This document shows, piece after piece, positions 8,580 to 16,442 of a stretch of 64,000 nt of DNA. The notes under the pieces were generated by a model. That model did not search any database, had not been told where the DNA came from, and saw only the letters and a list, made by a program, of their open reading frames with translations. The stretch is from the NCBI GenBank assembly GCA_017306415.1, contig JAFKIL010000006.1, positions 62,001 through 126,000 of the forward strand, written 5' to 3'. The translations under genes were made by a program, and so were the position numbers. Each line of letters begins with the position of its first letter. The stretch's first letter is position 1. Origin of the DNA: Microbacterium sp. Its GTDB lineage: Bacteria > Actinomycetota > Actinomycetes > Actinomycetales > Microbacteriaceae.

Positions 8580-10174
8580 CAGTGGACTCCCTCGATCGCG
8601 CCCGTCATGAATTGCCCCACTCGCTCCGCCGTTCCCCGGCCATCGTTGGGCACGTCGCCGACGATCTCGCCGCTGGAGATGACCACGATGCGATGAGAGA
8701 GCTCGATGAGCTCATCCAGGTCCGTCGACATGAGGAGCACGCTGCCCCCCGCATCCGCGAAGTCGCGAAGGATGTCGCGCACCAGCCCCACGGTCTTCAG
8801 GTCGAGTCCGTACGTCGGCTTGTTCACCACGACGAGCTGGGCCCCGTCGCCGAGCTCGCGCGCCAGGAGCACCTTCTGGATGTTTCCGCCGGACAGCGTC
8901 CCCACCCGTGTGGCGGGCGACGGGGTCTTGATCCCGTACTCGCCGATGAGCCGCTCCGCCTCTGCGTTGACCGCGCGGCTGTCGAGCTGTCCGAGGCGCC
9001 AGAACGGGGCCTGACCGATGCGCTTGAGGACGAGGTTCAGGGCGACGGACATGCTGCCGACGGTGCCCTCGTGCAGACGATCGTCGGTGATGTACCGTAC
9101 GCCCAGCTGCTGCCGGCGACGGACGCCGAGACGCGTGATATCGGCGCGGCCGAAGCGGATCGTGCCGGAGGACGCGCCCCGCTGACCGGCGATGACCTCG
9201 GCGAGGGCGCCCTGACCGTGACCGTCGATCCCGGCGACGCCCAGGATCTCTCCCTCGTGGACGGCGAGGCTCACACCGGCGACGTCGACGTCGTTCCCGC
9301 GGCCTTTCGTCGTGACGTCGACGAGCTCGAGCCGGGTGGGATGGGTGGCGAGATCGAGGTAGCCGACCTCGCGCCGGGCGGCCGTGGCGCCCGCGAGCTC
9401 CGCCGCCTCGTCTCCCGCAGCTCTCAGGTCCTCGCCGAACATCGCGGCGAGGATCCGGCTCTGCGCGGCGGACTCGTCGTACGAGGCGAGCTCCTCCGCA
9501 TCGATGAACCCGGCGTTGCGCCCGCCGCGGAGCACGGTCACGCAATCGCCCATGCTGTAGGCCTCGCGGAGCTTGTGGGTGACGAAGACCACCGCCAGTC
9601 CCTGCGCCTTGATCTGGGCGACCGACATCGCCAGACTCTCGATCGCCTGGGGGGTCAGCATCGAAGTGGGCTCATCGAGCACCAGAAGGCGGCTCCCCTT
9701 CCACATCGCCTTCGCGATCTCGACCTGCTGCTGCTGGCCGAGGCCCAGATCGCCGGCGAGCGCCTTCGGGTCGATATCGGCTCCGAGGAGATCCGACAGC
9801 GTCTCCAGACGCTCCGCGGCGCGCTTCTCCGCGAGGAGGAAGCCGGTCTCGCCGAGCATCAGGTTCTCCAGCACGGTGAAGGAGGGGACCAGCGTCGAAT
9901 GCTGGTGCACGACCCCGATGCCGAGATCCACCGCCGCCTTGGGCGAGTTGATCGCCGTGGCGACGCCATCGACCTCGATGCGACCGGAGTCGGGCTGCTG
10001 CATCCCCGCCAGGATGCTGATCAGCGTCGACTTGCCTGCCCCGTTCTCGCCGAGGAGGCAGTGCACCTGCCCGCTCACGATGTCGAGGGAGACGCGGTCG
10101 TTCGCCACGACTCCGGGGAACGCTTTGGTGATCTCCTTCAGTGAGATCACTCCGGGATCGATGGCGGGGCTCAC
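8579..10174 (-). CDS. ABC transporter ATP-binding protein with two ABC domains (NupO-like)
   Basis: This 531-residue tandem ATPase energises the importer. Domain 1 has Walker A GENGAGKS (about residues 42-49), an LGLGQQQQVEIAKAM signature variant, and Walker B LLVLDEPTSML. Domain 2 has a degenerate Walker A (GIDGHGQG), signature LSGGNIQKVLLAREL and VVNKPTYGLD in place of Walker B. Such a catalytically weak second domain is normal for sugar- and nucleoside-type tandem ATPases. The gene begins 123 bases after the binding-protein gene, and a strong hairpin lies in that gap. Domain structure gives the transporter type with confidence; the vitamer substrate is inferred from context. Confidence 0.9.
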   Translation of the reverse strand: MSPAIDPGVISLKEITKAFPGVVANDRVSLDIVSGQVHCLLGENGAGKSTLISILAGMQQPDSGRIEVDGVATAINSPKAAVDLGIGVVHQHSTLVPSFTVLENLMLGETGFLLAEKRAAERLETLSDLLGADIDPKALAGDLGLGQQQQVEIAKAMWKGSRLLVLDEPTSMLTPQAIESLAMSVAQIKAQGLAVVFVTHKLREAYSMGDCVTVLRGGRNAGFIDAEELASYDESAAQSRILAAMFGEDLRAAGDEAAELAGATAARREVGYLDLATHPTRLELVDVTTKGRGNDVDVAGVSLAVHEGEILGVAGIDGHGQGALAEVIAGQRGASSGTIRFGRADITRLGVRRRQQLGVRYITDDRLHEGTVGSMSVALNLVLKRIGQAPFWRLGQLDSRAVNAEAERLIGEYGIKTPSPATRVGTLSGGNIQKVLLARELGDGAQLVVVNKPTYGLDLKTVGLVRDILRDFADAGGSVLLMSTDLDELIELSHRIVVISSGEIVGDVPNDGRGTAERVGQFMTGAIEGVH

Positions 10175-10230
10175 AGGTGGGTCTCCTCGTGCTTCTGTCT
10201 GGCGCGGCGTGCGCCGGGTCGAACGGGACC

Positions 10231-10273
10231 CCTGTCGGGCCGGTGCCCGTCATCCGGGCGCCGGCCCGACAGG
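10231..10273 (-). terminator. Strong intra-operon stem-loop after the binding-protein gene
   Basis: Arms 10231-10249 and 10255-10273 pair over 19 base pairs with a single G-T and a five-base loop. The inner 13 pairs on each flank (CCTGTCGGGCCGG / CCGGCCCGACAGG) are perfect. There is no U-run. It lies between the binding-protein stop and the ATPase start, as in other ABC operons where such a stem protects the upstream mRNA or partly terminates transcription, giving excess binding protein. That role is inferred. Confidence 0.75.
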
Positions 10274-10296
10274 GTCGGACTGGCTGATCGGGCGTG

Positions 10297-11391
10297 CTAC
10301 TTCTTCGCCGCGATGATCGCCTTCACCTCGCCGGAGTTCGCCGCGCCCTTGGGCTTGATCGTCCCCGCGTCGATGGACTCGGTCGCCTTCTTGACGGCCG
10401 ACTTGATCGCGTCGGTCATGTTGTCGGTGTCCTGCAGGTAGAGACCGCTGTTGCCGACCGTGAGGTCGTAGTTCTTCGTGCCGAACGAGCCGTCCTCGAC
10501 ATCCTTGATCGCCTGGATGTAGGTGGGCGTGTAGTCCCAGACCACCGTCGTGAGCAGCGACTTCTGGTCCTTCAGGGCGGAGCTGACGTCACCGAGGTCG
10601 GCGATGTACTTGACGCCCGCGTGCTCGTTGATCGACTGGATGTATCCGAGCGTGGCACCGTCTCCCATGCCGAAGACGACGTCCGCGCCACCGGAGATCA
10701 CGGTGTCCACTGCGGCCTTGCCGCCCGCGGAGTCGGCGTAGCCGTCGGCGCTGATCTGGCCGAAGAGCACCGTGATGCTCGGGTCGACCGAATAGACGCC
10801 CTCGGCGAAGCCGGCCGCCATGTCGAGCCAGTTCACGTCGTCCGCGGAGATGACGACCGCCACGGTCTTGACCTTCGTCGCCATCGCCGCCGCGATGCCC
10901 GCGAGGTAGCCGCCCTGCTCGGCCTTGACGAGCGCCTCGGCGATCTGGCCGGGAACGGGGTCGATGCCCGAGTCCTGGATGAGGATCGGAACCTTGGTCT
11001 GCGCCGCGACGGTCTTGGCGGCGACGCCGTAGCCGGAGGCGTGCGCGATCACGAACTGGGCGCCGTCGTCCTGGATCACCTGGTTCAGAACGGTCTCGGT
11101 GTTGTCCCATCCGGCGTCGGCGACCGACACGTACTTGAGCTTGAGCTTGTCAGCGGCGGCCTTGGAGTTGGCCAGGCCGATCTGGTTCCAGCCGAGATCG
11201 GTCTCGTTCTCGGGCCCGACCCATGCCATCTTGGTGACGGTGTGGCCACCCGATGCCGACGCCGACGAGCCGCCGGAGTCGCCGCGGGACGAGCACGCGG
11301 CGAGGGTGATCGCGAGCGCCGATGCTGCGAGGAGAGCCGTGGCGACCTTCGTGGAGCGCAGGAGCCGACTGCCTTGCTGTGAGTGGTTCAT
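10297..11391 (-). CDS. BMP family ABC transporter substrate-binding lipoprotein
   Basis: This 364-residue extracytoplasmic binding protein has a lipoprotein signal (hydrophobic stretch, lipobox LAAC with Cys near residue 33), a Ser/Gly-rich linker and then a basic membrane protein (PF02608) domain starting near TVTKMAWVGP. BMP proteins normally bind purine nucleosides. It is the first gene of the ATPase-permease-permease-PPAT operon. The promoter region carries the inverted repeat at 11452-11489, which has the same 38-bp span as the one in front of the divergent degradative operon. I therefore infer a B6 vitamer ligand. A nucleoside ligand remains possible. Confidence 0.9.
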   Translation of the reverse strand: MNHSQQGSRLLRSTKVATALLAASALAITLAACSSRGDSGGSSASASGGHTVTKMAWVGPENETDLGWNQIGLANSKAAADKLKLKYVSVADAGWDNTETVLNQVIQDDGAQFVIAHASGYGVAAKTVAAQTKVPILIQDSGIDPVPGQIAEALVKAEQGGYLAGIAAAMATKVKTVAVVISADDVNWLDMAAGFAEGVYSVDPSITVLFGQISADGYADSAGGKAAVDTVISGGADVVFGMGDGATLGYIQSINEHAGVKYIADLGDVSSALKDQKSLLTTVVWDYTPTYIQAIKDVEDGSFGTKNYDLTVGNSGLYLQDTDNMTDAIKSAVKKATESIDAGTIKPKGAANSGEVKAIIAAKK

Positions 11392-11451
11392 CTGGGGGGT
11401 TCCTCTTCCTGGTAGCGGTGACCGTTCGAACGCCGAGCGGGCTAGAGCGCG

Positions 11452-11489
11452 TTCTTATAATGTGCAACGGTGATGTGACCATATGAGAA
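11452..11489 (-). promoter_or_regulatory. Operator candidate of the importer operon (38-bp inverted pair)
   Basis: The left arm TTCTTATAATG (11452-11462) and the right arm CATATGAGAA (11480-11489, reverse complement TTCTCATATG) face each other over a total span of 38 bases. The site lies about 60-100 bases upstream of the binding-protein start. The same span and arm sequence recur at 12145-12182 in front of the 4-pyridoxolactonase gene. A common regulator is inferred. Confidence 0.55.
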
Positions 11490-11581
11490 TTGTTCGCCGC
11501 GGTCAACGCTCTGAGCGACCGTTTACCAATCCGAAACAGGCGTTACACGCCCGCAACACACACGGCTGAGCATTGTCGGGA

Positions 11582-11596
11582 CCGACAGACTGTCGG
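11582..11596 (+). promoter_or_regulatory. 15-bp perfect palindrome before lipoprotein gene
   Basis: CCGACAG (11582-11588) and CTGTCGG (11590-11596) are exact reverse complements around a single A, ending 21 bases before the lipoprotein start at 11618. It could be an operator or a small hairpin in the leader. Nothing similar was seen at the other promoters in the cluster. Confidence 0.4.
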
Positions 11597-11617
11597 ACGG
11601 ACAGGTGGAGGAGCTGC

Positions 11618-12067
11618 ATGCGATCGACCAGAGCACTGTTCCCGCTCGCGCTGCTCGCAGCCGCGGTGCTCGCCCTCGGCGGATGCGCGGCCGAGAACCA
11701 GGGGGATCCGACACCCACCGCGCCGACGGCGCTCGCGTCGAGGGACGCCGCTGCGCTCGCCATCCTCGCCCGCGTGGCACCGCGCACGTCCACGATCGAC
11801 GCGAAGCTGGCCGACTGGACCGAGTGCTGGCTGCCGAGCGAACACCTCATCCCCGCGGACGAGGTGTCGGACGCAACCACCTGGAAGGTGATCTGCCGCA
11901 TCCACTGGCACGAGGCCAACGGCACGAAGCGCTATCAGGACACCAACTGCATCGGCGATTTCGCGAAGAGCCCGATGCTCGATCACTGCTACCGCTGGGT
12001 CCACTACGACCTCGAGCCCGTGTACGCCGATCACCCGGGCGTGTTCGCCGGGTATCCCGACGACTGA
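11618..12067 (+). CDS. Hypothetical lipoprotein within the B6 cluster
   Basis: This 149-residue protein has an N-terminal hydrophobic segment and a lipobox ending at Cys (LALGGC, Cys near residue 22). The mature part is a small acidic domain rich in Cys and Trp (ECWLPSE, KVICRIHWHE, DTNCIGDF, DHCYRW), suggesting one or two disulfides outside the membrane. ATG 11618 has a GGAGGAG ribosome site; the frame is open further upstream but without such a site. It sits between the divergent importer and degradative operons. I do not recognise the family. A role next to the importer at the cell surface is conceivable but unsupported. Confidence 0.72.
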   Translation: MRSTRALFPLALLAAAVLALGGCAAENQGDPTPTAPTALASRDAAALAILARVAPRTSTIDAKLADWTECWLPSEHLIPADEVSDATTWKVICRIHWHEANGTKRYQDTNCIGDFAKSPMLDHCYRWVHYDLEPVYADHPGVFAGYPDD

Positions 12068-12144
12068 CGCCCGGCGGGCGCTCTGCGCGAGGAGTGTTTC
12101 CGCTCTGTAAAACCTCGATCCGGGGATTGCTTCCGATCCACGAA

Positions 12145-12182
12145 TTCTCATAATCTGATCAGCAATGCGGATAATGTGAGAA
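12145..12182 (+). promoter_or_regulatory. Operator candidate of the degradative operon (38-bp inverted pair)
   Basis: TTCTCATAAT (12145-12154) faces ATAATGTGAGAA (12171-12182, reverse complement TTCTCACATTAT). The outer six bases are perfectly inverted and the total span is 38 bases, exactly as at 11452-11489. It ends 13 bases before the 4-pyridoxolactonase ATG, so it overlaps the leader and perhaps the promoter. Confidence 0.6.
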
Positions 12183-12195
12183 AGGCGGCAGTCGA

Positions 12196-12954
12196 ATGAC
12201 CGATCCGAAGGTGTATCTGCTCGACGGCGGAACGCTCGTCATCGACGAGTCCGACGTGCATTGGCACATCAACCTGGGCAATCCGGTGCGCTTCCCCGTC
12301 TACTCCGTGCTCGTCGAACACCCGGATGGGCTGATCCTGTACGACACGGGGTACGACCTCGAGCACGTCCAGGCGGTCCTGCCCTTCGAACTCCCCGAGC
12401 AGACTCCCGAGCAGACGATCCCGGGGCAGCTCGCGAAGATCGGCTACACGCCGGGGGACATCGACATCGTCGTCAACTCCCATTTCCACTTCGACCACGT
12501 CGGAGGGAACAAGTTCCTCACGAACGCGACGCACCTGGTCCACAAGATGGAGCTGCGTCAGGTGCGCTACCCGGAGCCGTTCGAGCGCCTGGGCTACTCC
12601 GATCTCTCGTTCGATCTCCCGGGCGTCCGGTACAAGCCGATCTCGGGCGACTACGAGATCGCGCCGGGGGTGACCCTCATCGAGACGCCCGGGCACACCG
12701 CCGGCCACTATTCGCTTCTCGTGGAGTTCGAGAACGAGCGGAACATGCTGTTCTGCGGTGACGCCGCGTACACCCGCACCACGCTCGAGAAGGAGTGGAT
12801 CGCGGGGTTCCACCTCGACCCCGTCAAGTCGGTGGAAGCGATCCGCCGGCTCAACTACCTCGGGCGGGTCAAGGACGCGGACATCTACCCCTCCCACGAG
12901 CTCGAGCCGTTCCTGACCTGGAAGCTCGCGCCCGAGTACTACGGCGGAAACTGA
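12196..12954 (+). CDS. 4-pyridoxolactonase (MBL fold)
   Basis: It probably hydrolyses 4-pyridoxolactone to 4-pyridoxate in the cytoplasm with a dinuclear zinc site. The protein has 252 residues and starts MTDPKVYLLDGGTLV, very close to the Mesorhizobium loti enzyme. Metal ligands fall at the same numbers as I recall for that enzyme: His96, His98, Asp100 and His101 in SHFHFDH, then PGHTAGHYSLLVEF and the CGDAAYT aspartate. It lacks a loop of about 15 residues that the M. loti protein has after YSDLSF. It is first in the operon with pyridoxal 4-dehydrogenase, whose product is the substrate. The ATG is 13 bases after the operator repeat. Confidence 0.88.
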   Translation: MTDPKVYLLDGGTLVIDESDVHWHINLGNPVRFPVYSVLVEHPDGLILYDTGYDLEHVQAVLPFELPEQTPEQTIPGQLAKIGYTPGDIDIVVNSHFHFDHVGGNKFLTNATHLVHKMELRQVRYPEPFERLGYSDLSFDLPGVRYKPISGDYEIAPGVTLIETPGHTAGHYSLLVEFENERNMLFCGDAAYTRTTLEKEWIAGFHLDPVKSVEAIRRLNYLGRVKDADIYPSHELEPFLTWKLAPEYYGGN

Positions 12955-12992
12955 TCCACCCCCTGAGCCCGACAGAGAACGAAGGACATGCA

Positions 12993-13718
12993 ATGACTGA
13001 ACGAGTCGCGATCGTGACCGGCGCCGCGCAAGGCATCGGCGCGGCCATCGCCAAGGAACTCGCCGCCGACGGCGTCAAGGTCGTCGTCACCGACGTCAAC
13101 CTCGAGGGCGCGACCGCGGTCGCCGCAGAGATCGGCGGCGTCGTGAAGCTGCTCGACGTCTCCGACCCCGCGCAGGCCGACGCGGTCGTCGCGGAGGTCG
13201 TGACGGAGCTCGGCCGGCTCGACATCCTCGTCAACAACGCCGGGCTGGTCCCGTACACCCCCTTCGACGACCTGACCATCGAGCAGTGGCGCCGCACCTT
13301 CGCCGTCAACGGCGAAGGCCTGTTCAACATGACCAAGGCCGCCGTCGAAGCGATGAAGCCCACCGGCTACGGCCGCATCGTGAACATCGCGTCGAACACC
13401 TTCGTGGCCGGCACCCCGAACTGCGCCGACTACGTCGCCACCAAGGGTGCGGTCGTCGGCTTCACGCGGGCGGTCGCCGGCGAGATCGGCAGGTACGGCA
13501 TCAACATCAACGCGGTGGCACCCGGCATCATCGCGAGCGAAGGCGTGTTCACCACCGGACACGGCGACGGCTTCGACTACGTCGTGCCCATGCAGGCGTT
13601 CGACCGCCGCGGCGTGCCCGCGGACGTCGCCCCCGCGGTCGCGTTCCTGGCATCCGAGAAGGCCGCGTGGATCACCGGGCAGCTGCTCGTGGTCGACGGC
13701 GGGCACACCCGCAACTGA
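12993..13718 (+). CDS. Pyridoxal 4-dehydrogenase (SDR family)
   Basis: It probably oxidises pyridoxal (as the cyclic hemiacetal) to 4-pyridoxolactone with NAD+. The 241-residue SDR has TGAAQGIG near residues 9-16, LVNNAG, and a YVATK active site. The stretch NIASNTFVAGTPN and the WITGQLLVVDGG tail closely follow the Mesorhizobium loti pyridoxal dehydrogenase as I recall it. It starts at ATG 12993 behind a GAAGGA site, 38 bases after the lactonase gene that acts on its product. The gene order lactonase, dehydrogenase, oxidase mirrors three consecutive reactions. Confidence 0.87.
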   Translation: MTERVAIVTGAAQGIGAAIAKELAADGVKVVVTDVNLEGATAVAAEIGGVVKLLDVSDPAQADAVVAEVVTELGRLDILVNNAGLVPYTPFDDLTIEQWRRTFAVNGEGLFNMTKAAVEAMKPTGYGRIVNIASNTFVAGTPNCADYVATKGAVVGFTRAVAGEIGRYGININAVAPGIIASEGVFTTGHGDGFDYVVPMQAFDRRGVPADVAPAVAFLASEKAAWITGQLLVVDGGHTRN

Positions 13719-13728
13719 GCGACCGCTC

Positions 13729-15279
13729 GTGACCACTCCCGGCGTCGACGTCCTCATCATCGGCGCGGGATCCGCCGGCTGCGTCCTCGCGAACCGCCTG
13801 AGCGCGGATCCGTCGCGGCGCGTGCTGCTCCTCGAGGCGGGGACGCGTGTGACGGATCCCGACATGCGCCGCCCCGAGCTGTGGCCGTTCATCCAGCATC
13901 GCAGCTACGACTGGGACTACCGGACGACGCCCCAGCCCGGCCTCGGCGGTCGCAGCCTCGAGTGGGCGCGCGGCCGAGGTCTCGGCGGCTCGAGCCTGCT
14001 GCACGCCAACGCGCACATGCGCGGGTGCCGAGCGGATTTCGACCGCTGGGTCGCCGCGACGGGGAACGAGAGGTGGAGCTGGGACGCGCTGCTCCCCTTC
14101 TTCATCGGCATGGAGTCGTTCTCCGGCGGCGCGGATGCCGTGCACGGAGCCGACGGCCCTCTCCCGGTCCTGCTGCCCGGCCCGGATCTGGTGAGCCCGC
14201 TCACCCAGGACTACATCGCCGGCTGGGAGTCTCTGGGCGTCCCCCGCATCCCGGACCACAGCGGCGGCGAGATGCTCGGCACCACCCCGAACTCGCTCAC
14301 CATCCGAGGCGGGGAACGCGTCACCGTCGCCGACGCCTACCTCGACCCCGCGGTCGACCGCTCGAACCTCTCGGTGCTCACGGGTGTGCTGGTGCATCGC
14401 CTCGCGATCCGGGACGGCCGCGTGACCGGCGCCGTGGTGTCCGTCGACGGTCAGACGATGACCATCGCGGCCGACACCGTGATCCTCGCAGCCGGCTCAA
14501 TCGCTGACCCGCTGCTGCTCATGCGCTCGGGCGTGGGCGACCCCGACGTGCTGGCAGCGGCCGGGGTCGCCACCACGACGGAGTCTCGCGGCGTCGGCAA
14601 GAATCTGCACGACCACCTGCTCGGCGCCGGGAACCTCTACCGCTCGGCGCGACCCGTGCCACCCACGCGGCTCAACCTCTCCGAGTCCATGTCCTACCAG
14701 TCCGCCTCGGATCTCACCGCCCGGTCCGGCCCGGCCGACATCGTCGTGGGCTGTGTCGTCGCCCCCAGTCATTCCGAGTCCTTCACCGTCGACGTGCAGC
14801 CGGGCGGTGCGTACAGCCTGCTGTTCGGCGTCACCAACCCGACGAGCCGCGGCGAGCTGCGCATCTCGGGAGCGACGATCGATGACAAGCCGATCATCGA
14901 CCCGAACTACCTCGACACCGCGCACGATCGGGAGCTGTTCCGGGTGGCCCTCGAGCGCGCCCGCATGGTCGGGCAGAGCGACGCGCTCGCGGACTGGCGT
15001 GGCGAGGAGGTCCTGCCCGGGCCCGGCGTCTCGGCCGGTGCCGATCTGGACGCCTTCATCGCCGCCGCGGCCATCACCCACCACCATCCGGTCGGCACGC
15101 TGAGCATGGGCGCCGGGGACGCGGCACCCGTCACGCCCGACCTCGCCTTCCGCGGCATCGCCGGCCTCCACGTCGCCGATGCATCGGTCATCCCGTCCAT
15201 CACCGCCGGCCCGGTGCACGCCGCGGTGCTCGCGATCGCCGAGTCCTTCGCCCACGCATTCCTGTCGAGAGGAGACTGA
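13729..15279 (+). CDS. GMC oxidoreductase, probable pyridoxine 4-oxidase
   Basis: This 516-residue flavoenzyme of the glucose-methanol-choline family has the FAD dinucleotide motif GAGSAG (residues 12-17), the GMC signature region GRGLGGSSLLHAN, and C-terminal THHHPVGT (active-site histidines) and GPVHAAV. In this cluster the expected role is oxidation of pyridoxine to pyridoxal with O2, as in Microbacterium luteolum. The start is GTG 13729, 10 bases after the preceding stop. The 4-pyridoxate dehydrogenase that later oxidises the 5-hydroxymethyl group is, as far as I recall, also a GMC enzyme, so this single gene could serve either alcohol-oxidising step. That leaves one step without a gene here. 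Confidence 0.82.
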   Translation: MTTPGVDVLIIGAGSAGCVLANRLSADPSRRVLLLEAGTRVTDPDMRRPELWPFIQHRSYDWDYRTTPQPGLGGRSLEWARGRGLGGSSLLHANAHMRGCRADFDRWVAATGNERWSWDALLPFFIGMESFSGGADAVHGADGPLPVLLPGPDLVSPLTQDYIAGWESLGVPRIPDHSGGEMLGTTPNSLTIRGGERVTVADAYLDPAVDRSNLSVLTGVLVHRLAIRDGRVTGAVVSVDGQTMTIAADTVILAAGSIADPLLLMRSGVGDPDVLAAAGVATTTESRGVGKNLHDHLLGAGNLYRSARPVPPTRLNLSESMSYQSASDLTARSGPADIVVGCVVAPSHSESFTVDVQPGGAYSLLFGVTNPTSRGELRISGATIDDKPIIDPNYLDTAHDRELFRVALERARMVGQSDALADWRGEEVLPGPGVSAGADLDAFIAAAAITHHHPVGTLSMGAGDAAPVTPDLAFRGIAGLHVADASVIPSITAGPVHAAVLAIAESFAHAFLSRGD

Positions 15280-15280
15280 G

Positions 15281-16399
15281 ATGATCGAGGACGACCTGAT
15301 CGTCCGAGCCGTGGAAGCGCGGGATGCCGACCTGCAGGCCGTCTCCGCCTTCCTCCTCGCCCATCCCGAACTCGCCCACGAGGAGATCGAGAGCTCCCGC
15401 TTCCTCGTCGAGGTCCTGGAGCACGCGGGCTTCACGGTCGAGACCGGCGTGGCGGGTCTGCCGACGGCGTTCCGCGCGGAGCTCGACACCGGCTCCCCCG
15501 GCGGAACAGTGGGGCTCGCCGCCGTCTACGATGCGGCACCCGCGCACCGCACGCACGACGGAGCGACGATCGCCACGCACTCCTGCGGCCACTCCGCGCA
15601 GGCGGCCGGCGTCGTCACCGCAGCCCTGGCGCTCGCCGATCTTCGCGCCGAGCTGACGGGCACCGTCGTCGTCGTAGGATGCCCCGCGGACGAGATCCAC
15701 GCGCCCGAGACCCAGCGACGCGGCAGCGGCAAGGCGACCACCGCCGCCGGCGGTGCGTGGGCGGGCGTGGATGCCGCGCTCTACCCCCATCCGGAGTTCC
15801 TGGACGCCGTCTGGACCGAGACGCTCTGGATGCGACGGGAGACGGCGATCGTGGAAGGTGCGCGGACACTCCGCGACGACGTCGAGTGCGCCCCGCTGTC
15901 CGCCCTCGCACGGCTCACCGCGACCCTCGGCGGGCTCCCCCGCGCGAGCGTGATGCTCGAGACCCTCGTCGTCGACGGGGACGTCGAGGAAGGGTCCGGG
16001 CTCTCCCTCCGCGCGCAGTTCCTCACGTTCGCGCGGACCCACGACGAACTCGACGACCTCCTCGCGCCCGTGCGACACGCCCTCCCGGAGGCCGTGTGGG
16101 AGCGCGGCAACGAGATCGACGCCATCCGGCCGGATGAGCGCGTCGCAGAGGTCGTTCGCGAAGCGTTCGTCGCCGCCGGCCGTCCGATCCTCAGCGACAC
16201 GCCGCCCCTCCCCTTCGCGACGGACTTCGGAGCGGTCACCCGTGCGGTTCCGGCGGCGCTCGTGGGCGTCGGCCGCCCCGAGGGGTGGTCCTTCCATCGC
16301 GACGGGGGCGAAGATCAGTTCGCCGGGCCGGAGGGCGTGCAGATCGCCCGCGACATCGCGACGGTCCTCGCGCTCGCGGGCAGCCGGCTCATGGCCTGA
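15281..16399 (+). CDS. M20 family amidohydrolase/peptidase (AbgB-like)
   Basis: This 372-residue protein has the M20 plan: LAHPELAHEEIESS at the N-terminus, then AVYDAAPAH and HSCGHS (usual metal-ligand region), CPADEIH and a C-terminal GWSFHRDGG segment. It resembles AbgB/carboxypeptidase-type amidohydrolases that split N-acyl amides. ATG 15281 follows a strong AGAGGAGA site one base after the GMC stop, so it belongs to the degradative operon. No amide-bond step for it exists in the described pathway I except the final one, which has its own alpha/beta hydrolase. It may act on a B6 conjugate or be an alternative last-step hydrolase. The function is unassigned. Confidence 0.75.
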   Translation: MIEDDLIVRAVEARDADLQAVSAFLLAHPELAHEEIESSRFLVEVLEHAGFTVETGVAGLPTAFRAELDTGSPGGTVGLAAVYDAAPAHRTHDGATIATHSCGHSAQAAGVVTAALALADLRAELTGTVVVVGCPADEIHAPETQRRGSGKATTAAGGAWAGVDAALYPHPEFLDAVWTETLWMRRETAIVEGARTLRDDVECAPLSALARLTATLGGLPRASVMLETLVVDGDVEEGSGLSLRAQFLTFARTHDELDDLLAPVRHALPEAVWERGNEIDAIRPDERVAEVVREAFVAAGRPILSDTPPLPFATDFGAVTRAVPAALVGVGRPEGWSFHRDGGEDQFAGPEGVQIARDIATVLALAGSRLMA

Positions 16400-16405
16400 C
16401 TCCCA

Positions 16406-16439
16406 CGCACGGCAGGACCGGCCGCGCCCCTGCCGTGCG
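16406..16439. terminator. Bidirectional terminator between convergent operons
   Basis: CGCACGGCAGG (16406-16416) and CCTGCCGTGCG (16429-16439) pair perfectly over 11 base pairs around a 12-base GC-rich loop. It fills the 43-base gap between the stops of the convergent M20 and amidohydrolase genes. No T-run, as is common in actinobacteria. Confidence 0.8.
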
Positions 16440-16442
16440 GGT

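Noticed and set aside
11457-11462. TATAAT on the plus strand as a -10 for the lipoprotein gene
   Set aside because: No -35 at suitable distance, and it is part of the inverted repeat arm at 11452; the gene starts about 155 bases further on.
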